From Myxococcales bacterium (lineage in GTDB: Bacteria > Myxococcota_A > Polyangia > Palsa-1104): a stretch of DNA of 51,973 nt. Positions 8,820-16,757 of the stretch are shown here, piece by piece; position 1 is the first letter of the stretch, and every line of letters starts with the position of its first letter. The stretch lies in NCBI GenBank assembly GCA_028287105.1, contig JAQBQH010000359.1, forward strand, positions 1 through 51,973, in the 5' to 3' direction. The position numbers and the translations under genes were made by a program. The notes below the pieces were generated by a model. The model saw only the letters and a list, made by a program, of their open reading frames with translations. It was not told the DNA's origin and ran no database searches.

Positions 8820-8821
8820 GA

Positions 8822-9577
8822 ATGCCGCGACCCGCCGACCCCAACGCAAAAATCGATCTCCTGCGCGCTGCCGAGGAGGTCTTCGTCGAGTGTGGCGTCG
8901 ATCACGCCAAGATCGAGGAGATCACCGGCCGCGCCGGCCACTCCAAGGGCTCCTTCTATCTGCACTTCGGGTCGAAGGAGGACGCCTTTCGCCAGATCGT
9001 CGAGACCATGCTGGCGCGCCTGGCCGCTTGCCTCGAGGAGTCGGAGGCGCTGTACGCCGAGAACATCTCCGATATCGGGGAATACCTCGAGCACTGGCGC
9101 GCCAAGGATCTCGAGATGTTCGACTTCATCTGGGGCAACCGGCGGGTGATGCGGCTCATGCTCGAGGGCGGCGGCTCGTCGCAGTTCGGCTATCTGATCG
9201 ATCAGTTCGCGCAGCGTTCGCGCGAGCAGGCCAAGCGGGCGCTGGCGCTCGGTATCCGGCAGGGGCTGTACCGCGCGGAGCTCGACGTGGAGATCGCCTC
9301 GATGATGCTGGCCGGCGGCTACGATCGCGTCGCGCGCGAGATCGTCAAGCAGGAGCGCAAGCCGGATCTGGCGGGAATGCTGGCGGCGGTGCAGCGGTTC
9401 TGCCTGGTTGGGCTGGCCGCGCCCACGCTCGCCGGTTTCATTGACTCGCAAGTCAATAATGGCGGGAACAAGAAGCGGCACGCCGGCATCCATCACAAGA
9501 GCAGCGAACGGAAGAGCCCCGAAAATTCGAACCAAGAACGTCGTACCCGCAACGTCCGAAGGAGCCCTGGGTCATGA
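8822..9577 (+). CDS. TetR family regulator of the adjacent RND pump
   Basis: This 251-aa protein has the TetR N-terminal helix-turn-helix (residues about 8-55: LLRAAEEVFVECG, then GHSKGSFYLHFGSKEDAF) and a helical ligand-binding domain up to about residue 205. The ATG at 8822 is preferred over a TTG at 8780 because the latter lies within the -35 box. The last 45 residues (from NNGG) are polar and basic and unlike any TetR domain; they are the translation of what would otherwise be the promoter region of the efflux genes, including a second operator. The stop overlaps the MFP start by four bases (ATGA). It probably represses itself and the pump and is released by the pump's substrates. Confidence 0.85.
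   Translation: MPRPADPNAKIDLLRAAEEVFVECGVDHAKIEEITGRAGHSKGSFYLHFGSKEDAFRQIVETMLARLAACLEESEALYAENISDIGEYLEHWRAKDLEMFDFIWGNRRVMRLMLEGGGSSQFGYLIDQFAQRSREQAKRALALGIRQGLYRAELDVEIASMMLAGGYDRVAREIVKQERKPDLAGMLAAVQRFCLVGLAAPTLAGFIDSQVNNGGNKKRHAGIHHKSSERKSPENSNQERRTRNVRRSPGS
9440..9457. promoter_or_regulatory. Second TetR operator, inside the tetR reading frame
   Basis: ATTGACT-CGCA-AGTCAAT is a perfect inverted repeat with seven-base arms. It shares its inner six-base arms and four-base spacer with the operator at 8804-8819. It lies 117-134 bases before the MFP start. No clear -10 box follows it, so it may block a weak internal promoter or act as a roadblock. Confidence 0.65.
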
Positions 9578-10767
9578 GCACCGAGCCGCTACACGCCGAG
9601 CCTGTCGCGACCGCCGCGAAAACCGCGCCCCCGCCCCACCGCCGCTCGACGGGCGCCTGGATCGTGGCCGCCGTGTCGATCCTGGCGCTCGGTGGATGGT
9701 TCGCCGTGCGACTGCAGGCGGCGATGAAGAAGCAGTCGCAGCTGGCGACCGAGCGCGCCGACGTGGCCAAGGCCGCCGAGAAGGCGCCGGCCGCCTCGTC
9801 GGCGGCGCCGAAGCTGGTGGCGCCGTCGCTCGAGACCTGGCAGCCGGAGGTGCAGTTCGAAGGCACCTTGCAGCCGGTGCGCGAGGCCGATCTCGGCTTC
9901 AAGGTCGCGGGGCGGCTGGCGCAGATTCGCGTGCGCCTCGGTGACCGCGTGTCGACGGGCCAGGTGCTGGCGACGCTCGACGCGACCGAGGCCGAAGCGC
10001 AGGTGCAGGCGGCGCAGGCGCAGGTGCGCGCGGCCGAGGCGCAGCTCGCGCTCGCCGACGATTCGGCCAAGCGCACCTCGACGCTGGTCGGGTCGGGCGC
10101 GGCCTCGGCGCAGGTCGGCGTGCAGACGGGACAGCAGCGCTCGCTGGCCGCGGCGCAGCTCGACAGCGCGCGCGCGCAGCTCCAGCTGGCGCAGGCGTCG
10201 CTGCACAATCATGTCATCGCCGCGCCGTTCGGCGGCTCGGTCACGAGGGTTCCACCGGGCGCGGGCGCCATCATCAACCCGGGCACCGTGCTGTTCCACG
10301 TGCAGGACACCTCGGTCGTCAAGCTGTCGGGCGCGATCGGCGAGGCCGACGCCGCGCTGGTCAAGCCGGGCGCGCCGCTCGAGGTACGGCTCGACGGGCG
10401 ACGCGTGCAGGGCAAGGTCGCGACGATCCTCACGTCGGTCGATGCGTCGACGCGGCGCGTGCCGCTCGAGGCCGAGATCAAGAACGACAGCGGCGTTCCG
10501 CTGCGCGGCGGCGTGTTCGTGCACGCGGCGGTGACAGGCCTCGCGCCGGTGCAGGTGTTGCGCCTGCCGGCGACGGCGCTCAGGCCCGGCTCGCAGAACG
10601 AGGTCATGGTGGTCGAGGGCGCCCGTGTGCATGCGCGCCACGTGCTGTTCGTGCGCGCGGCCGACGGCTCGATCCTGGTGCGCAGCGGCCTCGAGCCCAA
10701 GGAGAAGGTGATCCTGGCGCCGACGGCCGAAGCGCAGGACGGTGACTCCTTCGTGGTGACCCAATGA
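9574..10767 (+). CDS. RND efflux periplasmic adaptor (membrane fusion protein)
   Basis: This 397-aa adaptor links an inner-membrane RND transporter to an outer-membrane channel. It has an N-terminal membrane anchor (residues about 25-45) and no lipobox. The biotinyl-lipoyl half motifs flank a helical hairpin: GFKVAGRLAQIRVRLGDRV (about 108-127) before it and HVIAAPFGGSV after it; the hairpin is Ala/Gln-rich (about 138-208). Beta-barrel and membrane-proximal domains follow. A 4-base overlap joins it to tetR upstream and another to the RND gene downstream, so all three are translationally coupled. No outer-membrane factor gene is in the window. Confidence 0.9.
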   Translation: MSTEPLHAEPVATAAKTAPPPHRRSTGAWIVAAVSILALGGWFAVRLQAAMKKQSQLATERADVAKAAEKAPAASSAAPKLVAPSLETWQPEVQFEGTLQPVREADLGFKVAGRLAQIRVRLGDRVSTGQVLATLDATEAEAQVQAAQAQVRAAEAQLALADDSAKRTSTLVGSGAASAQVGVQTGQQRSLAAAQLDSARAQLQLAQASLHNHVIAAPFGGSVTRVPPGAGAIINPGTVLFHVQDTSVVKLSGAIGEADAALVKPGAPLEVRLDGRRVQGKVATILTSVDASTRRVPLEAEIKNDSGVPLRGGVFVHAAVTGLAPVQVLRLPATALRPGSQNEVMVVEGARVHARHVLFVRAADGSILVRSGLEPKEKVILAPTAEAQDGDSFVVTQ

Positions 10768-13700
10768 ACCTCTCCGCCATTGCCATCCGGCGGCCGGTCT
10801 TCACCGTCATGATGACGGTGGCGCTGTTGGTGCTCGGCTTCATGGGCATGCAGCGGCTCGGCACCGACCTCTTCCCCGACGTCACCTTCCCGGTGGTCAC
10901 GGTCAACGCCGTGTACCCCGGCGCCGGACCGCGCGAAGTCGAGACGCTGGTGTCCAAGCCCGTCGAGGACGCGGTCGTGAGCCTCAACGGTGTCGATCGC
11001 GTGCGCACCTACTCGCGCGAAGGCCTGTCGACGACGATGGTCATCTTCAAGCTCGGCGTCGACATCACCGAGGCGGCCACCGAGGTGCGCGAGCGCATCG
11101 CCGGCATCCGCTACAAGTTCCCCGACGACGTCAAAGAGCCGATCATCCAGCGCTTCGACGTCGCCTCCGTGCCGGTGCTCATCTACACGGTGCGCGGCGC
11201 GGGCTCGCTCTCGCAGACCCGCAAGCTCGCCGAGGACGTCATCAAGCCGGCGCTGGAGCAGGTCGACGGCGTGGCCTCGATCGAGGTCAAGGGCGGCGCC
11301 GCGCGCGAGATCCACGTCGATCTCGACCGCACGCGGCTCGACGCGCTCGGGCTCGATCCGCAGGCCATCGAAGCGCGGCTGCGCGCCGCCAACCTCACGG
11401 TCCCGGCCGGCCGCTACGACGAGGGGCAGCACGAGATCAGCGTCCGTACCGTCGGTGAGCTGCAGAGCGTCGCCGAGGTGCGCGACATCATCGTCGCGAC
11501 CAACAAGGACGGCTCCGGCGTCAAGCTGCAGGACGTCGCCAGCGTCGAGGACGGCTTCGAAGAGCTGCGCACGCGCGTGCGCGCCAACGGTGAGAGCGCG
11601 GTCAGCTTCAGCGTGCTCAAGCAGTCGGGCCGCAACTCGGTCGCGGTCTCGGACGCGGTCAAGGCCAAGCTCGAGGTGATGAAGACGGCGAAGATCCTGC
11701 CGGAGGGGGTCTCCGCCTCGCTCATCCTCGATCAGGCGCGCTTCATCAAGGAGAACGCCAAAGAGGTCGAGGTCGCCATCGTCTTCGGCGGCGCCATGGC
11801 CATCCTCATCATCCTCATCTTCATGCTCGACCTGCGCTCGACCATCATCAGCGCGGTGGCGCTGCCGACGAGCGTCATCGGCACCTTCTTCGTCATGTAC
11901 GTCCTCGGCTACACGCTGAACATGATGACGCTGCTGGGGCTGTCGCTCGCCATAGGCCTCCTCATCGACGACGCGGTGGTCGTGCGCGAAAACATCTTCA
12001 AGCACATGGAGCGCGGCAAGTCGCCGGCGCAGGCGGCGCTCGACGGCACCAAGGAGATCGCGCTGTCGGTGTTCGCGACCACGATGACCATCGTCGCCGT
12101 GTTCATGCCGATCGCGTTCGTCAAAGGCATCGCCGGTCAGTTCTTCCGGCAGTTCGGCATCACCGTCTCGGCGGCCGTGGTCATCTCGCTGCTCGTCGCC
12201 TTCACGCTCGACCCGATGCTCTCGGCGCGCTTCTCGCGGTCGCTCAAGCACGGCGAGGCCGACCGCTTCGCCGCCATCAAGCGCCCCTTCCAGACCGTGT
12301 TCGAGGGCATGGACCACACCTACCGGCGCATCCTCGGCTGGGCGGTGACGCACAAGATCCTCGTCGGCCTCTTTGCCATCGGCTCGCTCGTCTTCATGGG
12401 CTGGATTGGCAAGCTCATGGGCAACGAGTTCGTCGCGGCCGAGGATCGCGGGCAGTTCGTCGTCGATCTCGAGCTGCCGGCGGGCACCGCGCTCGACGAG
12501 ACCGACAAGGTCTCGGCCGCCGCGGAAAAGAAGTTCAAGGAATACGACGAGGTCAAGCTCGTCTACTCCACCGTCGGTCCGAACGGCGAGGCCAACAAGG
12601 CCACCTGGCGCGTCGTCACCTCGCCGAAGTCGGAGCGCAGCGGCATCCCGCTCGCGGCGATCAAGGACGTGGCGCGCAAGGCCGTCGCCGCGATCGCGCC
12701 CAGCGCCAAGGTCAACGTCACCGACCCGGCGTTCGTCGAAGGCGCGCAGACCGAGGCGCCCATCATGATCGACGTGCGCGGCGGCTCGGGCACCGGCTAC
12801 GAGACGCTCTCGCCCGTCGCTGACAACGTGGCGCAGATCCTCCGCACCACGCCCGGCGTGCAGGACGTGCAGGTCAAGTACACGCCGGGGCGGCCCGAGC
12901 TGCGCGTCGAGATCGATCGCCCGCGCGCCACCGAGCAGGGCATCAGCGTCGCGCAGGTGGCGATGGCGGTGCGCACCGCGATGGAAGGCGACGAAGCGAC
13001 GCGACTGCGTCAGGGCAAGGACGAGATCCCGATCCGCGTGCGGCTGCGCAAGGCGGACCGCGCCACGCCCGAGCAGCTGCGCCTGTTGACGCTGCCGACG
13101 CCGCGCGGCCCGGTCAAGCTGGGCGACGTGGCCACGTTCGTTCGCGGCGAAGGTCCGCAGGTCATCGAGCGCGAAGATCGCAGCCGCCAGATCCAGATCT
13201 GGGCCACTCCGCGCGGTCGCGCGCTCGGCGACATCATCACCGACATGCAGCCGCGCATGGAGGCGATGAAGCTGCCCAAGGACGTCACCTACACCTACGA
13301 CGGTCAGGTGCGCATGATGAAGGAGAACAACGAGGCGGTCGGCATGGCGCTGATGCTCGCGGTCCTCTTCATCTACATCGTGCTGGCGTCGCAGTTCGAG
13401 AGCTTCATCCATCCGCTCACGATCATGCTGACGCTTCCGTTGGCGCTCGTCGGTGCCATCGTCGCGCTCTTCTTGACCAACAACACCATGGCCATGGGCA
13501 CCATGATCGGAATCATCTTGCTCATGGGTCTGGTGACGAAGAACGCCATCTTGCTCATCGACCGCGCCATCGTCCGCGTGCGCGACCATGGCGAGACGCC
13601 GCTGCATGCGATCCTCGAGGCGGGGCCGGAGCGTCTGCGACCGATCCTCATGACCTCGGCGGCGATGGTGCTCGGCATGCTACCGACGGCGCTCGGCAAC

Positions 13701-13895
13701 GGCGAAGGCTCGGAGTTCCGCGGACCGATGGCGGTCGCGGTCATCGGCGGCGTCATCAGCTCGACGCTGCTCTCGCTCGTCGTCGTGCCGGTCGTCTATC
13801 TTGCCATCGAGAACATCAAGGGCTTCCGCCGCAAGAAGAAGGCGCCGCCGCGGCTCGTCGACGTCGACGCAGCCAAGCACAAAGCCGCGAGCTGA
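10764..13895 (+). CDS. RND multidrug efflux transporter (HAE1, AcrB/MexB type)
   Basis: At 1043 aa it has the full length of an HAE1 permease. Twelve membrane segments in two halves with large periplasmic loops are evident. The proton-relay residues are present: the Asp-Asp pair in TM4 (GLLIDDAVVV), the Lys in TM10 (LVTKNAILLID), and the Arg/Thr in TM11 (RLRPILMTSAAM). The N-terminus (MNLSAIAIRRPVFTVMM) is standard. It exports amphiphilic compounds from periplasm or inner leaflet in exchange for protons, together with the adaptor encoded just upstream. The basic C-terminus (RRKKKAPPR) lies in the cytoplasm. Repression by the upstream TetR is likely. Confidence 0.95.
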   Translation: MNLSAIAIRRPVFTVMMTVALLVLGFMGMQRLGTDLFPDVTFPVVTVNAVYPGAGPREVETLVSKPVEDAVVSLNGVDRVRTYSREGLSTTMVIFKLGVDITEAATEVRERIAGIRYKFPDDVKEPIIQRFDVASVPVLIYTVRGAGSLSQTRKLAEDVIKPALEQVDGVASIEVKGGAAREIHVDLDRTRLDALGLDPQAIEARLRAANLTVPAGRYDEGQHEISVRTVGELQSVAEVRDIIVATNKDGSGVKLQDVASVEDGFEELRTRVRANGESAVSFSVLKQSGRNSVAVSDAVKAKLEVMKTAKILPEGVSASLILDQARFIKENAKEVEVAIVFGGAMAILIILIFMLDLRSTIISAVALPTSVIGTFFVMYVLGYTLNMMTLLGLSLAIGLLIDDAVVVRENIFKHMERGKSPAQAALDGTKEIALSVFATTMTIVAVFMPIAFVKGIAGQFFRQFGITVSAAVVISLLVAFTLDPMLSARFSRSLKHGEADRFAAIKRPFQTVFEGMDHTYRRILGWAVTHKILVGLFAIGSLVFMGWIGKLMGNEFVAAEDRGQFVVDLELPAGTALDETDKVSAAAEKKFKEYDEVKLVYSTVGPNGEANKATWRVVTSPKSERSGIPLAAIKDVARKAVAAIAPSAKVNVTDPAFVEGAQTEAPIMIDVRGGSGTGYETLSPVADNVAQILRTTPGVQDVQVKYTPGRPELRVEIDRPRATEQGISVAQVAMAVRTAMEGDEATRLRQGKDEIPIRVRLRKADRATPEQLRLLTLPTPRGPVKLGDVATFVRGEGPQVIEREDRSRQIQIWATPRGRALGDIITDMQPRMEAMKLPKDVTYTYDGQVRMMKENNEAVGMALMLAVLFIYIVLASQFESFIHPLTIMLTLPLALVGAIVALFLTNNTMAMGTMIGIILLMGLVTKNAILLIDRAIVRVRDHGETPLHAILEAGPERLRPILMTSAAMVLGMLPTALGNGEGSEFRGPMAVAVIGGVISSTLLSLVVVPVVYLAIENIKGFRRKKKAPPRLVDVDAAKHKAAS

Positions 13896-13938
13896 CGCGC
13901 GCTTCGCTTTAGTTTCCCTTCGCGGCGCGCGGGCGTCC

Positions 13939-13959
13939 TGTACCGGTACACGCTACAAT
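13939..13959 (+). promoter_or_regulatory. Palindrome plus -10-like TACAAT before the V4R-like gene
   Basis: TGTACCGGTACA (13939-13950) is a perfect 12-base palindrome. TACAAT (13954-13959) follows and ends six bases before the GTG start at 13966. The palindrome would lie in the promoter spacer, so a dimeric regulator bound there would interfere with transcription. The -35 region is weak. Confidence 0.45.
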
Positions 13960-13965
13960 CGAGAC

Positions 13966-14520
13966 GTGAACGTCAAGGGCACCGTGCTCAAAGCGCGCCT
14001 GCGCTACGTCGAGGAGCGCGGCGGCGGGACGGCCGGCCTCGCGTTCCGCGAAGCGCTGTCGGCCCACACACGGCAGCTCATCGACGAGCGCATCCGGCCC
14101 AACAGCTGGTATCCGTTTGGCGCGTTCGTCGAGATGTGCGAGGTCATCGACCGCCAGCTCGGCAAGGGCGACCTGGAGCTCTGTCATGAGCTCGGCCGCC
14201 ACGCCTGCGATGCGAACCTGCCGACGCTCTACAAGATCTTCTTTCGCATGGCCGACGTCATGTACGTCATCCGGCGCGCCGCCGCCGCCTGGCGGGTGAG
14301 CTACGACGAGGGCTCGATGACCGTCCTCGGCGAGGGCGACCACCTGGTCACGATGCGGATGGAGGTACCGACGCCGCATCGGGCCCACTGCCTGAGCGTG
14401 CGCGGTTGGATCGTCCGTGCCGGCGAGCTGTCGGGAGCCAAGGGCGTGGAGATCGAAGAGCGCTGCCGGCTGCGAGGCGATCCGCACTGCGAGTTCACGC
14501 TGCGCTGGCGCGACAAATAG
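13966..14520 (+). CDS. V4R/DUF2378-like small sensor-domain protein, 184 aa
   Basis: A GTG start at 13966 gives a protein beginning VKGTVLKARLRYVEE, the kind of opening seen in the myxobacterial DUF2378 (TIGR02265) paralogue family. The C-terminus ends with ERCRLRGDPHCEFTLRW, typical of V4R-type small-molecule-binding domains, where Cys and His may bind a ligand or metal. Upstream in-frame codons run into the RND gene's 3' end and are low-complexity, so they are rejected. No membrane segment or output domain is present. The function is unknown; a stand-alone ligand sensor is a reasonable inference. It converges with the response-regulator gene 24 bases downstream. Confidence 0.6.
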   Translation: MNVKGTVLKARLRYVEERGGGTAGLAFREALSAHTRQLIDERIRPNSWYPFGAFVEMCEVIDRQLGKGDLELCHELGRHACDANLPTLYKIFFRMADVMYVIRRAAAAWRVSYDEGSMTVLGEGDHLVTMRMEVPTPHRAHCLSVRGWIVRAGELSGAKGVEIEERCRLRGDPHCEFTLRWRDK

Positions 14521-14544
14521 TCCGCGGCAGGTACGAGCTGCGCG

Positions 14545-15231
14545 CTAGTCGAGCGAGAGCTGATTGCGCGCGGCGAAGCGCACCAGGTCGACCACCGAGT
14601 GCACGCCGATCTTGCGCATCACCTTGGTGCGATGCGTGTCGACGGTCTTGGCGCTGATCCCGAGCAGCCCCGCGATCGATCCGTTGGTGTGGCCGCGCAC
14701 CAGGAGCTCGAACACCTGGCGCTCGCGCGCGCTCAACACGTCGAGCGGCTCGGCGATGTGATCGGCGCTGAAGCGGTGACCGTTGCGGTGGCCGTTGCCG
14801 CTGCCGTTGCCGTCGTGACGCCAGTTGGTCGCCTGCGCCGCGATCTCCGGCGGCAGATAGACCTCGCCGCGCGCCACGACGCGGATGGCCTCGAATAGAT
14901 CGGCCGACGCCTGGGTCTTGAGCACGTAGCCGCGTGCGCCCGCGGTCAGCGCCCGCCGCGCCGAATCGGCCGAGCTGCTCACGGCGGCCAGGAGCACGCG
15001 CGCCTCCGGCTCCCGGCGCACGATCTCGCGCGCCGTCGCCAGCCCGCCCACGCCGTTGAGCTCTTCGGACACCACCACGACCTGCGGCTTGGCATTGCAG
15101 ACGAGCTCATAGCCCTGCGCGGGATCGCTCGCCTCACCGACCACCTTCAGGTCGATCTGCGTCGACAACAACAGCTTCACCCCCTCGCGGAACAGCTGCC
15201 GGTCGTCCAGAATCGCCACGGTAATCGACAT
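14545..15231 (-). CDS. LuxR/NarL-type response regulator with degenerate receiver
   Basis: This 228-aa protein has an N-terminal receiver domain (1-120) and a C-terminal LuxR helix-turn-helix (about 165-225: LSARERQVFELLVRG, then ISAKTVDTHRTKVMRKIGV). The acidic pair Asp9/Asp10 and the conserved Lys (GYVLKTQ) are present. The phosphoacceptor position is Ser55 in the sequence QVVVVSEELNG, where normal receivers have Asp, so phosphorylation is unlikely at that site. A Gly/Asn/His-rich linker (about 138-152) joins the domains. A good AAGGAG ribosome-binding site lies six bases before the ATG. No partner kinase is adjacent. Confidence 0.9.
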   Translation of the reverse strand: MSITVAILDDRQLFREGVKLLLSTQIDLKVVGEASDPAQGYELVCNAKPQVVVVSEELNGVGGLATAREIVRREPEARVLLAAVSSSADSARRALTAGARGYVLKTQASADLFEAIRVVARGEVYLPPEIAAQATNWRHDGNGSGNGHRNGHRFSADHIAEPLDVLSARERQVFELLVRGHTNGSIAGLLGISAKTVDTHRTKVMRKIGVHSVVDLVRFAARNQLSLD

Positions 15232-15305
15232 GTCGATCTCCTTGTGGCGATGAGGTATGCGCTGGTAGACGCGTCACAAGACACCGCGCCGGGAATACAG
15301 GAATT

Positions 15306-15321
15306 GCCTGACATCTCAGGC
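15306..15321. promoter_or_regulatory. Palindrome between thiolase and response-regulator genes
   Basis: GCCTGA-CATC-TCAGGC is a perfect inverted repeat with six-base arms. It lies 75 bases upstream of the regulator start and 27 bases downstream of the thiolase stop. It could be an operator for the regulator or a weak hairpin terminator. There is no T-run after it on the thiolase strand. Confidence 0.35.
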
Positions 15322-15347
15322 GCGCTTCGACGCGGACGTGTCGTGGT

Positions 15348-16742
15348 TTAGATGTGTTCGAGGACGGCGGCGGCGCCCAGACCGCCGGCGGCGCAGATGC
15401 CGATGAGCGCGGTCGATTTGCCGGTGAGATGGAGCTCGTTCGCCATCGTGGTGACGATGCGCGCGCCGGTGGCGCCGAACGGGTGGCCCAGCGCGATCGA
15501 GCCGCCGTGCACGTTGAGCCGCGCCGGATCGACCTCACCGACGGCCTGGCTGCGGCCGAGGCGAGTCTCGGCGAACGCCTTCGACGCCATGACCTTGAGG
15601 ACGCTCAAGCACTGCGCCGCGAACGCCTCGTGCAAGTCGACGAAGTCGATGTCGGCGAGCTGCAGGCCGGCGCGATCGAGCGCCTTGGGCATCGCCAGCG
15701 CGGGGCCGAGCAGCAGCTGATCGGCGGGATCGACGCCGACGTAGGCCCACGACCGCAGCGCGGCCAACGGTGTCAGACCGAGCGACTTCGCCTTCTCCTC
15801 GGACATGAGGAGGACCGCGGAGGCGCCGTCGGTGAGCGGCGAGGCGTTGCCCGCCGTGACGGTGCCGTCCTTGGCGAACACCGGCCGCAGCTTCGCCAGC
15901 TTCTCGACGCTGGTATCGGCGCGCACGAGGTTGTCGTTGTGCACGATGCCCTCGGCGGTGGCGATGGGCGCGACCTCGCTGGCGAACCGCCCCGACGCGA
16001 TGGCGGCGGCGGCGCGGCGATGCGACTGGAAGGCGAACTCGTCCTGGGCCGCGCGCGAGATCTCGTTGCGGCGGGCCATCTTGTCGGCCGCTTCGCCCAT
16101 GACCTCGCCCGTCGAGCGCTCGGCGATCTTGGGACGCGTGGGCAGGATCTCGTTAATCGGCCAGAGCTGCGCCAGGACCCCGAGGTAGTCGGCCGGCGTG
16201 GCCTTGCCGAAGGCGAGCGGCGCCATCGCGTGGACGACCTTCTGCGGCAGCTTGATCTCGGCGTTGGACGTCGAGTCCGAGCCGCCCGCTATCATGACGT
16301 CGGCGTCGCCGCGCTCGATGGCCGAGGCGGCGGTGGTGATGGCCTGCAGGCCCGAGGCGCAGGCGCGGGTCACGGTCATCGCCTCCACCGACGGCGGCAG
16401 CCGCAGATCGAGGGCGATTTCGCGGCCGATGTTGGGCGCGCTGCCGGGCAGGATGACGCCGCCCCACACGATGCCTTCGATCTCCTTGCGCGCGATGCCG
16501 GTGCGCTCGAGGAGCGCGCCGACCGCGGCGACGCCGAGGCCGATGGAGTCCACCTTGATGAGCTGGCCGAACGCCTTGACGAACGGCGTGCGCACACCGG
16601 CGACGATGACGACGCGCCGGCGCCCGGCGCTGCCGCCCGTTGCGCTGCCGCTGTTGCTGCCAGTCCCGCTGCCGCCGTTGCCGCCGGTCGCGCTGTCGCC
16701 GTTGCCATTACCGCCGCTACCCGCCTGGGTTTTCTTTGCCAT
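15348..16742 (-). CDS. fadI: Thiolase, acetyl-CoA acyltransferase (FadI-like)
   Basis: This 464-aa thiolase cleaves 3-ketoacyl-CoA with CoA to acetyl-CoA and a shortened acyl-CoA. The nucleophilic Cys is in TRACASGLQAI. The C-terminal motifs NVHGGSIALGHPFGATG (catalytic His) and GICAAGGLGAAAVLE (second Cys) are intact. The first 40 residues are an unusual Gly/Asn/Ser/Thr-rich low-complexity tail that precedes the normal start RRRVVIVAG. It is the last gene of the TetR-dehydrogenase-hydratase-reductase-thiolase operon, 15 bases after fabG. The gene symbol is by family resemblance; specificity for chain length is not evident. Confidence 0.9.
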   Translation of the reverse strand: MAKKTQAGSGGNGNGDSATGGNGGSGTGSNSGSATGGSAGRRRVVIVAGVRTPFVKAFGQLIKVDSIGLGVAAVGALLERTGIARKEIEGIVWGGVILPGSAPNIGREIALDLRLPPSVEAMTVTRACASGLQAITTAASAIERGDADVMIAGGSDSTSNAEIKLPQKVVHAMAPLAFGKATPADYLGVLAQLWPINEILPTRPKIAERSTGEVMGEAADKMARRNEISRAAQDEFAFQSHRRAAAAIASGRFASEVAPIATAEGIVHNDNLVRADTSVEKLAKLRPVFAKDGTVTAGNASPLTDGASAVLLMSEEKAKSLGLTPLAALRSWAYVGVDPADQLLLGPALAMPKALDRAGLQLADIDFVDLHEAFAAQCLSVLKVMASKAFAETRLGRSQAVGEVDPARLNVHGGSIALGHPFGATGARIVTTMANELHLTGKSTALIGICAAGGLGAAAVLEHI

Positions 16743-16757
16743 GGTTCAAGTACTCCT

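Noticed and set aside
10209-13607. A 1132-residue reading frame antisense to the RND transporter
   Set aside because: It is a typical shadow frame of a GC-rich gene: His/Arg/Asp-rich, no domain, and exactly opposite a well-supported transporter.
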